A stretch of 64,000 bases of DNA from an uncultured Roseobacter sp. (GTDB lineage: Bacteria > Pseudomonadota > Alphaproteobacteria > Rhodobacterales > Rhodobacteraceae). The stretch is from assembly GCF_947495025.1 (NCBI RefSeq), contig NZ_CANLXG010000001.1, forward strand, positions 1,488,001 to 1,552,000, read 5' to 3'. Shown piece after piece: positions 35,894 through 44,736 of the stretch (its first letter is position 1; every line of letters begins with the position of its first letter). A program made the position numbers and the translations under genes. The notes beneath the pieces are model-generated. The model made no database searches and had not been told where the DNA came from. It worked only from the letters and a program-made list of their open reading frames with translations.

Positions 35894-36663
35894 GCGCTGT
35901 ACACCTTGAAATTGCCGGATCCGTTGCCGAGATCCGCCTGGAAAACCCGGCAAAGCTGAATGCTCTGACCATGAGCATGATTGAAGCACTGGATGCGCAT
36001 TGCGCCCGCATTGAAGACTGCAGAGACATCCGCTCCGTCCTGCTGACCGCCGCCGGTGACCGGGCATTCTGTGTCGGTGCTGACATCAGGGAATGGGCCT
36101 CACTGGACGCACGGACATTTGCCCGGGACTGGGTCCGCAGGGGCCACCGTGTATTCGACAGGATCGCCCGGTTGCCTGTTCCGGTGATCGGCGTCCTGTC
36201 GGGCCACGCTTTTGGCGGAGGTCTTGAGCTTGCCGCGACCTGCGACCTGCGTATTGCCGCACCTGGCGCTACCATTGCTCTTCCGGAAACCACAGTCGGT
36301 ATCGTGCCGGGCTGGTCGGGTACACAACGCCTCGCACGGCAGATCCCCCCGGCTGTCCTCAAGGAAATGGCGCTGACAGGCGCCCGGCTTTCTGCATCTC
36401 GCGCGCATGCTGTGGGCTTTCTGAACGGTGTCGAGGACGATCCCAGAAGCGCCGCGCTTGAAATCGCAGAACGCATCTCGGACAGCGCCCCGCAGGCAAC
36501 GGAAACAGCCAAATGGCTGATCTCGGCTGCACTTGAGGAAGACAGCGCAGCCGCCATCGAAGCGCTGGCCGGCGCCGCCATGTCACCCACCACGGAAAAA
36601 GCCGAAGGCGTTGCCGCCTTTGCCGAAAAACGCAGAGCCGATTTTGGAAAGGTTCAGTCATGA
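35890..36663 (+). CDS. Enoyl-CoA hydratase/isomerase (crotonase) family enzyme
   Basis: A 257-residue crotonase. The GTG start overlaps the CoA-transferase stop by four bases; the frame is open upstream, but that part duplicates the transferase C-terminus in another frame. The oxyanion-hole segment is FCVGADI, and both catalytic glutamates of true hydratases are present: Glu113 in GGGLELAATCD and Glu133 in LPETTVG, 20 residues apart as in the rat enzyme. Ordinary syn-hydration of an enoyl-CoA is therefore possible, though crotonases also do retro-Claisen cleavage and isomerisation. Next to a CoA-transferase it probably acts on the CoA ester made there. Confidence 0.9.
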   Translation: MSAVHLEIAGSVAEIRLENPAKLNALTMSMIEALDAHCARIEDCRDIRSVLLTAAGDRAFCVGADIREWASLDARTFARDWVRRGHRVFDRIARLPVPVIGVLSGHAFGGGLELAATCDLRIAAPGATIALPETTVGIVPGWSGTQRLARQIPPAVLKEMALTGARLSASRAHAVGFLNGVEDDPRSAALEIAERISDSAPQATETAKWLISAALEEDSAAAIEALAGAAMSPTTEKAEGVAAFAEKRRADFGKVQS

Positions 36664-38186
36664 CAGAGCATGACCTTACACTTGTTGCCGGCAGTGCTGA
36701 GACCTCATGCGGGCCGGACGTTGTGGAGCTGCAGCATCTTATTGACGGAAACTGGACGGATTCAGCCTCGGGCGAGACCTTCGAGCGCCATTCTCCTGCC
36801 AGCGGGCAGCTTATCAGCCGTGCATCACGCGGTGACGCTTCTGATACCGAAAAGGCCATAGCGGCTGCCCGAAAGGCCTTTGATGACAGACGCTGGAGCG
36901 ATGTGCCCGGCGCAGAGCGCGCGCGTTTTCTCAACCGCGTTGCGGACCTGATTGATACGAACCGCACCCGGATTGCGCGCCTCGAAACACAGGAAAGTGG
37001 CAAGCCCATCTCTCAGGCCGAGGCTGAGATCGAGGGGGCAGCAAATATATGGCGTTATGCGGCAACGCTGGCCTGGAACATCCGCGGAGAGAGCCAGAAC
37101 GCACTTGGACCGGACATGCTGGGGATGGTTCTCAAGGTCCCGGTGGGTGTGGTGTCGATCATCACACCATGGAATTTTCCCTTTCTGATTGTGTCCCAGA
37201 AACTGCCCTTCGCTCTGGCCGCAGGGTGTACCGCAGTCATCAAACCTTCTGAACTGACCTCCGCCACCACAGTCCTCCTGGGTCAGCTCCTGATCGAGGC
37301 GGGGTTGCCGGCGGGTGTCGTGAACATCGTCCTGGGCTATGGCGATCCGGTCGGTACTGTGATGACAACCCACGCCGACGTCGACATGGTCTCCTTCACC
37401 GGATCAACCGGCGTCGGGAAATCTATCGTTGCGGCTACGTCCGCCACGCTCAAGAAAGTCTCGCTGGAACTGGGCGGCAAGAACCCGCAGGTGATTTTTG
37501 CTGACGCCGATCTGGACGAAGCCGCCGATGCCATAGTCTTCGGCGTGTATTTTAACGCGGGCGAATGCTGTAACTCCGGGTCCCGGATCATCGTGCATGA
37601 GGATGTCGCCGACGCGCTGAACGAAAAAATCGTGGCGCTTTCCCGCAAAGTACCGTTCGGCGACCCAATGAACCCTGAGACCCGGGTCGGGGCGATCATT
37701 TCGAAAACTCACCAGGACAGGATAGACGGATATGTGCGACAGGCCGTGGACGCCGGTGCCAGGGTGTTGCTGGGTGGAGAAGCGCTTAGCATTGATGGTC
37801 TGAGTGGCAATTTTTACCAGCCCACCGTTGTCGCAGATGTGGGTGCGCAGATGCCCATTGCCACAGAAGAAGTGTTCGGCCCGGTTCTTTCGGTTCTGAC
37901 GTTCCGGACATTTGACGAGGCCATCGCCCTGGCAAACACCGCCAGTTACGGTCTTTCGGCCGGTGTATGGAGCGATAACGTTCACACCTGTCTCGAATTT
38001 GTTCGCCGGGCAGAAGCCGGAACAGTCTGGACGAACACGTGGATGGATGGCTACCCTGAACTTCCGTTCGGCGGGGTCAAGGAAAGCGGTCTGGGCCGCG
38101 AACTCGGGTCCGGCGGAATCGAGGAGTTTCTGGAATTAAAAACCGTACAGATGCGAATTGGCAAAACGCGCCAAAAATGGGTCTGA
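36660..38186 (+). CDS. NAD(P)+-dependent aldehyde dehydrogenase
   Basis: A 508-residue class I/II-type ALDH of normal length. The catalytic general base is Glu270 in LELGGKNPQ. The nucleophile is Cys304 in NAGECCNSGSR, aligned with the ALDH2 motif GQCCCAGSR. PWNFP and the cofactor loop FTGSTGVGK are intact. It oxidises an aldehyde to the acid, which could be the substrate of the CoA-transferase two genes earlier. It overlaps the crotonase stop by ATGA. Closest overall feel is betaine/aminoaldehyde or phenylacetaldehyde dehydrogenase, so the substrate is open. Confidence 0.93.
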   Translation: MTEHDLTLVAGSAETSCGPDVVELQHLIDGNWTDSASGETFERHSPASGQLISRASRGDASDTEKAIAAARKAFDDRRWSDVPGAERARFLNRVADLIDTNRTRIARLETQESGKPISQAEAEIEGAANIWRYAATLAWNIRGESQNALGPDMLGMVLKVPVGVVSIITPWNFPFLIVSQKLPFALAAGCTAVIKPSELTSATTVLLGQLLIEAGLPAGVVNIVLGYGDPVGTVMTTHADVDMVSFTGSTGVGKSIVAATSATLKKVSLELGGKNPQVIFADADLDEAADAIVFGVYFNAGECCNSGSRIIVHEDVADALNEKIVALSRKVPFGDPMNPETRVGAIISKTHQDRIDGYVRQAVDAGARVLLGGEALSIDGLSGNFYQPTVVADVGAQMPIATEEVFGPVLSVLTFRTFDEAIALANTASYGLSAGVWSDNVHTCLEFVRRAEAGTVWTNTWMDGYPELPFGGVKESGLGRELGSGGIEEFLELKTVQMRIGKTRQKWV

Positions 38187-38241
38187 TACAAACTGCGCGG
38201 AAGCTTTTGCGCAACATGCATGTCTATAAGGGAGGAAACCC

Positions 38242-39492
38242 ATGCGTGACTTTATGAAGATGACAACATCCACACTGGCGGCACTTGCCTTCAGCGGCAG
38301 CCTCGCGACAGCGGGCGACGTTGAAGTGCTGCACTGGTGGACATCGGGCGGTGAAGCCGCCGCCCTCAACGTCCTCAAAGGTGATCTGGAAAACCAGGGC
38401 ATCGGCTGGCAGGACATGCCTGTTGCTGGCGGTGGTGGCACCGAGGCGATGACCGTGCTGCGCGCACGCGTCACGGCCGGTGATGCACCGACCGCTGTGC
38501 AGGCGCTGGGGTTTGACATTCTGGACTGGGGCGCGCAGGGCGCACTGGCGGACCTTAATGCTGTTGCCGCCAAAGAAGGCTGGGACGACGTGGTCCCCGC
38601 CGCTCTGCAGGCCTTTGCAAAGCACGACGGCAAGTGGATTTCTGCACCTGTAAATGTGCACTCCACCAACTGGGTATGGGCAAACAAGGCGGTTCTCGAC
38701 GCAAATGGCATTGCCGTACCGCAGACCTGGGAAGACTTTACAGCAGCAGTTGATGCGCTGTCAGCCGCTGGCGTGACGCCGATCGCACACGGTGGTCAGG
38801 CCTGGCAGGACGCAACCGTCTTTGACGCCGTTGCAATGTCTACAGGTGGCCCCGAGTTCTATAAGGCCGCGTTCATCGATCTCGATGAAGAAGCGCTGGG
38901 CTCTGATACAATGAAAGAAGCTTTCGACCGTATGGCATTTATCCGCGCCAATGTGGACGACAACTTCTCGGGCCGCGACTGGAACCTGGCAACAGCGATG
39001 GTCATCAACGGCGAAGCCGGATTCCAGATGATGGGCGACTGGGCCAAGGGTGAGTTTCTGAACGCGGGCAAAGTACCGGGCGAGGACTTTCTGTGCTTCC
39101 GCTTCCCCGGCACACAGGAGCAGGTCACATTCAATGCCGACCAGTTCATGATGTTTGACCAGGGTGGTGTTGTTTCCAAAGAGCAGGCAGCACTGGCCAG
39201 CGCGATCCTGTCGCCGTCCTTCCAGTCAGCGTTCAACGTGGTCAAGGGCTCTGTGCCGGCGCGTACGGACGTCTCGGACGAAGCCTTTGACGCCTGCGGC
39301 AAGCAGGGTATGGCCGATCTCGCAGCGGCAGCGTCCTCGGGCAACCTCTTTGGCTCCATGGCCCATGGCCACGCCAACCAGGCGTCGGTGAAAAACGCCA
39401 TCTATGACGTGGTCACCGCGCATTTCAACGGCGAGTACGACAGCGCAACAGCTGTCGAAGAGCTCGTCGACGCGGTATCTATCGCGCAATAA
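38242..39492 (+). CDS. Carbohydrate ABC transporter substrate-binding protein (family 1)
   Basis: A 416-residue periplasmic binding protein of the family 1 (maltose/glycerol-3-phosphate) class. A signal peptide ([16 protein letters not shown]) is followed by [20 protein letters not shown], the usual first strand and helix. GGAGG precedes the ATG. It belongs with the two permeases and ATPase that follow in the same operon. The WW pair and a fair number of aromatic residues ([19 protein letters not shown]) suggest sugar-ring stacking. The similarity is to the glucose/mannose-type binding proteins of Thermus and Pseudomonas. The exact ligand is not readable. Confidence 0.92.
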   Translation: MRDFMKMTTSTLAALAFSGSLATAGDVEVLHWWTSGGEAAALNVLKGDLENQGIGWQDMPVAGGGGTEAMTVLRARVTAGDAPTAVQALGFDILDWGAQGALADLNAVAAKEGWDDVVPAALQAFAKHDGKWISAPVNVHSTNWVWANKAVLDANGIAVPQTWEDFTAAVDALSAAGVTPIAHGGQAWQDATVFDAVAMSTGGPEFYKAAFIDLDEEALGSDTMKEAFDRMAFIRANVDDNFSGRDWNLATAMVINGEAGFQMMGDWAKGEFLNAGKVPGEDFLCFRFPGTQEQVTFNADQFMMFDQGGVVSKEQAALASAILSPSFQSAFNVVKGSVPARTDVSDEAFDACGKQGMADLAAAASSGNLFGSMAHGHANQASVKNAIYDVVTAHFNGEYDSATAVEELVDAVSIAQ

Positions 39493-39500
39493 CCAGACCA

Positions 39501-39522
39501 GGGGTGGCCTCCGGGCCGCCCC
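39501..39522 (+). other. Stem-loop after the sugar-binding protein gene
   Basis: GGGGTGGCC (39501-39509) pairs with GGCCGCCCC (39514-39522) through nine pairs including one G-U, closing a 4-base loop TCCG. No T-run follows on the plus strand. Its position between binding protein and permease matches the hairpin at 27181. A role in raising binding-protein levels is likely. Confidence 0.55.
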
Positions 39523-39557
39523 ACCTGTTCTGACCATTTTCCCGGGGGATTGTCGCC

Positions 39558-40475
39558 ATGTCGGACCGCACTCAGGCGGATTTTCAGACGCGTCTGCAGA
39601 ACTGGCTTCCCAAGCTGGTCCTGTCACCGTCTCTGGCCATGATATTTGTGTTCGTCTACGGGTTTATCCTGTTCACGGTCTACATTTCCTTCACCGACAG
39701 CCGCATCCTGCCTTTTGTCGGCAACGGCGGCAAACCGGCCTATGACCTGATTGGCTTTTCCAACTACGACAAACTCTTCAGCCTGTCGCACTGGGAAATC
39801 TCGATTACCAACATGGCGATCTTCGCCGGCCTTTACATAGGGATCTGCTCGCTCGTCGGACTGATGCTGGCCATCTTTCTCGATCAGAAAATCCGCGGCG
39901 AAGGCCTTCTGCGCCCCCTCTACCTCTACCCCATGGCGCTCAGCTTTATTGTGACCGGAACCGCGTGGAAGTGGTTCCTCGACCCGGCCATCGGCCTTGA
40001 GAATATTGTGCAAACCTGGGGCTGGACGAGTTTCACCTTCGACTGGATCAAGAACCGGGATTTTGCCATCTATACAGTCGTACTCGCGGCAGTGTGGCAG
40101 TCCAGCGGATTTGTCATGGCCATGTTTCTGGCAGGCCTGCGCGGCATCGACAATGAAATCCTCAAAGCCGCCCAGATGGACGGTGCCTCGAACTGGAACC
40201 TCTACCGCCGCATCATTATTCCGCAACTGCGTCCTGCGTTCCTGTCTGCTTTTGTGATCCTGGCGCACCTGGCAATCAAGACCTTCGATCTTGTCATTGC
40301 GATGACCGGCGGCGGGCCGGGCCGGGCCACCGAACTGCCGGCAACCTTCATGTATTCCTACACCTTCAGCCGCAACCAGATGGGCATCGGTGCTTCGTCA
40401 GCGGTGATCATGCTGATGACCATCGCGGCCATCATGATCCCCTATCTCTACGCTGAACTGAAGGAGAAGAAGTGA
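39558..40475 (+). CDS. Carbohydrate ABC transporter permease (MalF/UgpA type)
   Basis: A 305-residue inner-membrane permease with six hydrophobic helices. The cytoplasmic coupling loop carries the EAA motif as EILKAAQMDGASNWNLYRRI. GGGGGA lies upstream of the ATG. Its stop overlaps the start of the partner permease. Together they form the CUT1-type channel energised by the ATPase at 41361. Confidence 0.93.
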   Translation: MSDRTQADFQTRLQNWLPKLVLSPSLAMIFVFVYGFILFTVYISFTDSRILPFVGNGGKPAYDLIGFSNYDKLFSLSHWEISITNMAIFAGLYIGICSLVGLMLAIFLDQKIRGEGLLRPLYLYPMALSFIVTGTAWKWFLDPAIGLENIVQTWGWTSFTFDWIKNRDFAIYTVVLAAVWQSSGFVMAMFLAGLRGIDNEILKAAQMDGASNWNLYRRIIIPQLRPAFLSAFVILAHLAIKTFDLVIAMTGGGPGRATELPATFMYSYTFSRNQMGIGASSAVIMLMTIAAIMIPYLYAELKEKK

Positions 40476-41356
40476 TGGCTGCCGCAACGCAGGACTCCGC
40501 GATCCGCACAGGCCGGGTCACCCGCACGCTGATTTACCTCGTGCTCATCCTCTTCGCCCTGTTCTACATGCTCCCGCTCTATGTGATGATGGTGAACTCG
40601 GTAAAACCCCTGTCAGAGATCACCGGTGGCGGCATGATGTCCCTGCCCGATGTCTGGACAATTGAGCCCTGGAAAAAGGCCTGGTCCACCGCCCAGATCG
40701 GCGTCGAGCCCACGGGGTTGCGCCCCTATTTCTGGAACTCGATCTCGATGGTCGTACCGGCGGTCGCGATATCGACAGTTCTTGGCGCCCTGAACGGATA
40801 TGTTCTGACCAAATGGCGGTTCCGCTATGACACGATCCTCTTCGGGCTGATGCTCTTTGCCTGCTTTATCCCGTTTCAGATTGTTCTGATCCCGATGGCG
40901 GCTGTGCTCGGCTTTCTCGGTCTTGCCGGATCCACCGCCGGGCTGGTGCTGGTGCACGTGGTCTACGGGATCGGGTTTTCAACGCTGTATTTCCGCAACT
41001 ACTATGCAGTCTTCCCGACCGAACTGGTGCGTGCAGCCCAGATAGATGGTGCAGGCTTTTTTCAGATTTTCTGGCGCATTCTCCTGCCATCGTCGGGTCC
41101 GATCGCCGTCGTCTGTATTATCTGGCAGTTCACGAACATATGGAATGACTTCCTGTTCGGCGCGTCCTTTGCCAGCGGGAACGGTGCGCCGATGACCGTG
41201 GCACTCAACAACCTCGTTCAGTCTTCGACAGGCGTGAAAGAGTACAACGTCCACTTTGCAGGCGCGATCCTCGCTGCCCTGCCCACACTCCTCGTCTACA
41301 TTGTTGCCGGCCGCTACTTCGTGCGCGGTCTCATGGCAGGCTCAGTGAAAGGGTAA
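40475..41356 (+). CDS. Carbohydrate ABC transporter permease (MalG/UgpE type)
   Basis: A 293-residue inner-membrane permease, second half of the CUT1 pair. The EAA loop reads ELVRAAQIDGAGFFQIFWRI. The ATG at 40475 shares its A with the previous stop (TGATG) and has GGAG upstream; a GTG one codon earlier is the alternative. The C-terminal YFVRGLMAGSVKG is the hallmark ending of this family and contacts the ATPase. Confidence 0.94.
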   Translation: MAAATQDSAIRTGRVTRTLIYLVLILFALFYMLPLYVMMVNSVKPLSEITGGGMMSLPDVWTIEPWKKAWSTAQIGVEPTGLRPYFWNSISMVVPAVAISTVLGALNGYVLTKWRFRYDTILFGLMLFACFIPFQIVLIPMAAVLGFLGLAGSTAGLVLVHVVYGIGFSTLYFRNYYAVFPTELVRAAQIDGAGFFQIFWRILLPSSGPIAVVCIIWQFTNIWNDFLFGASFASGNGAPMTVALNNLVQSSTGVKEYNVHFAGAILAALPTLLVYIVAGRYFVRGLMAGSVKG

Positions 41357-41360
41357 TTCC

Positions 41361-42476
41361 ATGGGATTTCTTGATATTGATAACGCAACCAAATCCTACG
41401 GGTCGGTCGAGGTGCTGCACAAGGTCGACATCTCGGTTGAGGAAGGCGAGTTTCTGGTTCTGGTCGGTCCGTCGGGTTGTGGCAAATCCACCCTGCTGAA
41501 CATGATCGCAGGCCTGGAGGATATCACCAGCGGGCAGATTTCCATCAAGGGCGCACCGATGAACGGGGTCCACCCGTCCAAGCGCAACATCGCGATGGTG
41601 TTTCAGTCCTATGCGCTCTATCCGAACATGACCGTTGGCAAGAACATTACGTTCGGTCTGGAAATGCACGGTGTTCCCAAAACAGAACGTGATGCCGCAA
41701 TGGCCAAAGTCGCTGATATGCTGCAGATCGGTCAGCTGCTGGACCGTAAACCCGGACAATTGTCAGGCGGTCAGCGCCAGCGGGTCGCCATGGGCCGGGC
41801 GCTTGTCCGCGATCCTGATGTGTTCCTGTTCGACGAACCGCTGTCAAACCTCGACGCAAAACTGCGTGTCGACATGCGCACAGAGATCAAAAAACTGCAC
41901 CAGCGCCTTGGCACCACGATCGTCTATGTGACGCACGACCAGATTGAGGCGATGACGCTGTCGACGCGGATTGCCGTGATGAATGGTGGTTATGTCCAGC
42001 AACTGGGCACGCCAAAGGAAATCTATGACACGCCCGCCAATCTGTTTGTGGCCACGTTTATGGGGTCTCCTTCCATGAACCTGATTGATGTGGCGATCCG
42101 CGCCGATGGAAACGCCGTCTATGCAGACACGACAGACGATCAGGGTCGCAAAGTCAGCCTCGCCTTTCCGGCACCCGGCGCAGCACTGCGGTCCTTTGAC
42201 GGCAAGACCGTCAAACTTGGGATACGCCCTGAGGCTCTGACGGATGTGGACGGCGCCGATCAGCGGTCCTCGCACGTGGAGCAGATTGAAAACACAGTCA
42301 CCGTAACGGAACCTGCCGGGTCCGACACTTTTGTGACCACCACCATTGGCGGAGCGGAATGTGTGGGCCGGATGCGGTCAGACGCAGACGTCGCCGCAGG
42401 CAGAGCTGCCACCTTTGCGATCAACATGGAAAAGGCCGTCGCCTTTGATCCACAAACGGAAGATCGCATCGCGTAA
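41361..42476 (+). CDS. ABC transporter ATP-binding protein, UgpC/MalK type
   Basis: A 371-residue ATPase that energises the permease pair just upstream. Walker A GPSGCGKST is at 36-44, signature LSGGQ at 134-138, Walker B VFLFDEP at 154-160, and the switch VTHDQ is intact. The TOBE region fills the last 110 residues. It closely resembles the ATPase at 357 (same spacing of every motif), though the two serve different operons. Its stop shares a base with the next start. Confidence 0.95.
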   Translation: MGFLDIDNATKSYGSVEVLHKVDISVEEGEFLVLVGPSGCGKSTLLNMIAGLEDITSGQISIKGAPMNGVHPSKRNIAMVFQSYALYPNMTVGKNITFGLEMHGVPKTERDAAMAKVADMLQIGQLLDRKPGQLSGGQRQRVAMGRALVRDPDVFLFDEPLSNLDAKLRVDMRTEIKKLHQRLGTTIVYVTHDQIEAMTLSTRIAVMNGGYVQQLGTPKEIYDTPANLFVATFMGSPSMNLIDVAIRADGNAVYADTTDDQGRKVSLAFPAPGAALRSFDGKTVKLGIRPEALTDVDGADQRSSHVEQIENTVTVTEPAGSDTFVTTTIGGAECVGRMRSDADVAAGRAATFAINMEKAVAFDPQTEDRIA

Positions 42477-43972
42477 TGGACACCGACGTGCTCATCATTG
42501 GTTCCGGCATGGGGGGCGCCACCATAGCGGCCGGACTTGCGTCGTCCGGTGCGCGCATCACCATTCTTGAACGGGGCGAGCACATCAGGCCCTCCGCGGA
42601 TACGCGCGATGCCCGGGCAATTTTCGAACGTGGTGTGTTTCGCAACGATGAGACATGGGACGACCCATCAGGCAACGCGTTTAATCCGGGCAACTACTAT
42701 AACGTCGGCGGAAATTCCAAATTCTATGGTGCGGTGCTGTTCCGCTACCGGGCCGAAGATTTCGGCGTTCTTGAGCACATGGGCGGCACGTCTCCAGCCT
42801 GGCCCATCACATACGAGAGCTTTGAGCCCTGGTACCAGAAAGCCGAAAAGCTCTATGAAGTGCGCGGAGCCAGCGGCGAAGATCCCACCGAGCCGGTGCA
42901 TTCCGGCAGCTACGCATATCCGCCTGTCCCGCACGAACCGGCCATCGACGCCGCCGCCAGGCGCCTGAGAGACCAGGGCCTGCACCCGGCGCATCTGCCT
43001 CTGGGAGTGGACATCGACGCGTGGCTGTCCGAGGGGGAAACCGGATGGGACGCACACCCCAATACCGGAGACGGCAAAAAGGACGCTGAAAGCGCGGGTC
43101 TCAAGGCAGCATTGCGCCACAACACGGTCCGGCTGGAAACAGGATGTGATGTCACCCGGCTGGTCAGCGCCGAAGACGGCAGGATCGAGGCCGTAGAGTA
43201 CCGCCAGGATGGCGCTTTGCGGCGTATCCGGGCGGGCATCGTGATCCTTTCTGCAGGTGCGGTGAATTCTGCCGCACTGCTGTTGCGGTCGGCGAATGAT
43301 AACTTTCCCACCGGGCTGGCGAACCGTTCTGATCAGGTCGGGCGGAACTTTATGAACCACAACACGCATGCGATGATCGCTTTGCACCCTTTCCGTCGCA
43401 ACCCGTCTGTTTATCAGAAAACAATGTATTTCAATGACTTCTACCTTGGCGGCGGACCGGGCAATACACCGCTGGGCAATGTCCAGCTGCTCGGAAAAAT
43501 CACACCGGCAATACTGGCCAGCCAGGTCCCCCTGCCCGCGCCGGTTACAGCCTGGATCGCCCGCCGCTCTGTTGACTGGTATCTGATGAGCGAGGACCTG
43601 CCCGATCCGGAAAGTCGCGTGACCGTTCGCGGCGACCGAATTGTGCTGGACTGGCGACGCTCTAACTGGGAGGCGCACCTGCTTCTAGTGCGTAAGGTGC
43701 GCAAGCTGCTGCGGCGCGCAGGCTGGCCGGTTCTGCTGTCACGGGCGTTCGATCGGACCGTGCCGTCACATCAGTGCGGAACCGTTCGTTTTGGCGAGGA
43801 TCCGTCAAGAAACCCGCTGGATATATGGTGCCGGACCCATGACCACGCGAACCTCTTTGTCGTTGACGCGGGCTTTCTTCCGAACTCTGCGGCGGTCAAC
43901 CCGGCGCTGACCGTAGCGGCGCAGGCCCTGCGCATCGCGGATCACATAAGGTCACGGGACCTGGCAGCATGA
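42476..43972 (+). CDS. GMC-family flavin oxidoreductase (first copy)
   Basis: A 498-residue FAD-dependent alcohol oxidoreductase of the glucose-methanol-choline family. The FAD motif is GSGMGGATIAAGL at the N-terminus. The GMC C-terminal domain shows SHQCGTVRFG with the catalytic His and, about 55 residues on, NSAAVNPALT with the second catalytic residue. The FADH-stabilising YNVGGNSKFYGAVLFR segment places it nearer to gluconate/fructose dehydrogenase-like large subunits than to choline dehydrogenase. No small subunit or cytochrome gene is nearby and no signal peptide is seen. It overlaps the ATPase by one base and the SDR by four. Confidence 0.87.
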   Translation: MDTDVLIIGSGMGGATIAAGLASSGARITILERGEHIRPSADTRDARAIFERGVFRNDETWDDPSGNAFNPGNYYNVGGNSKFYGAVLFRYRAEDFGVLEHMGGTSPAWPITYESFEPWYQKAEKLYEVRGASGEDPTEPVHSGSYAYPPVPHEPAIDAAARRLRDQGLHPAHLPLGVDIDAWLSEGETGWDAHPNTGDGKKDAESAGLKAALRHNTVRLETGCDVTRLVSAEDGRIEAVEYRQDGALRRIRAGIVILSAGAVNSAALLLRSANDNFPTGLANRSDQVGRNFMNHNTHAMIALHPFRRNPSVYQKTMYFNDFYLGGGPGNTPLGNVQLLGKITPAILASQVPLPAPVTAWIARRSVDWYLMSEDLPDPESRVTVRGDRIVLDWRRSNWEAHLLLVRKVRKLLRRAGWPVLLSRAFDRTVPSHQCGTVRFGEDPSRNPLDIWCRTHDHANLFVVDAGFLPNSAAVNPALTVAAQALRIADHIRSRDLAA

Positions 43973-44727
43973 CCCCGGTAGCACTTATCACCGGTGGCCA
44001 GCGCGGTATCGGTCTGGGGATCGCCAAAGCGCTTGACGATGCTGGCATCCGGGTTGTTCTTGCGGCCGAGAAGTCCGTCGATGATCCGGAAGTGACACAG
44101 GCACTCGATCAGCTGGGATCCGGTGCGCTCTATGTCAGGCATGACCTGCGCAGGCCGGACAACCTGGACGCCCTCTTCGATGAAATCGAACAGCGCGCGG
44201 GGCCTGTCACCAGCCTTGTTTCCAATGCGGGAATTCCGGCTCCCGTCCGTAGTGACATGCTGGATGTGACACCGGACAATTTCGATCTGGTGATGAACGT
44301 AAACCTGAGGGGCGGTTTTTTTCTCGCGCAGTGGGCAGCGCAGCGGATGCAGAAATACGCGGGCAGCGCCGCCTGCTCTCTGGTTTTTATCACGTCGGTC
44401 AGTGCAGAGATGGTCTCAGTCGAACGGGCCGAATACTGCATTTCAAAGGCGGCGGCGTCGATGATGGCAAGCCTTTTTGCAGCCCGTCTGGCCAGCGACG
44501 GTATCGGCGTTTTTGAACTGCGCCCGGGCATTATCGAAACCGATATGACCGCCGCTGTGCATGACCGCTACGACGCGCAGATTGCCGAGGGTCTCGTACC
44601 CGCACGCCGGTGGGGCCAGCCTGCAGATATCGGCACGATCGTACGTGCTCTCGTCACGGGCGATATGGCCTATGCAACCGGCGCCGTGATCCCGGTCGAC
44701 GGCGGACTGAGCATCCAGCGTCTTTAA
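43969..44727 (+). CDS. Short-chain dehydrogenase/reductase
   Basis: A 252-residue classical SDR. The NAD(P) motif GGQRGIGLGIA is at residues 8-18. The catalytic Ser is in ITSVSAE and the YxxxK pair in YCISK. PGIIETDM follows as in FabG-like enzymes. It starts by ATGA overlap with the GMC gene. In this pathway it would oxidise or reduce a ring or chain hydroxyl next to the positions handled by the GMC enzymes. Confidence 0.92.
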   Translation: MTPVALITGGQRGIGLGIAKALDDAGIRVVLAAEKSVDDPEVTQALDQLGSGALYVRHDLRRPDNLDALFDEIEQRAGPVTSLVSNAGIPAPVRSDMLDVTPDNFDLVMNVNLRGGFFLAQWAAQRMQKYAGSAACSLVFITSVSAEMVSVERAEYCISKAAASMMASLFAARLASDGIGVFELRPGIIETDMTAAVHDRYDAQIAEGLVPARRWGQPADIGTIVRALVTGDMAYATGAVIPVDGGLSIQRL

Positions 44728-44736
44728 GAGGGAAAC

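Noticed and set aside
39624..40268. 214-codon minus-strand reading frame opposite the permease gene
   Set aside because: Highly charged and His/Gln-rich, as expected of the complement of a hydrophobic membrane protein.
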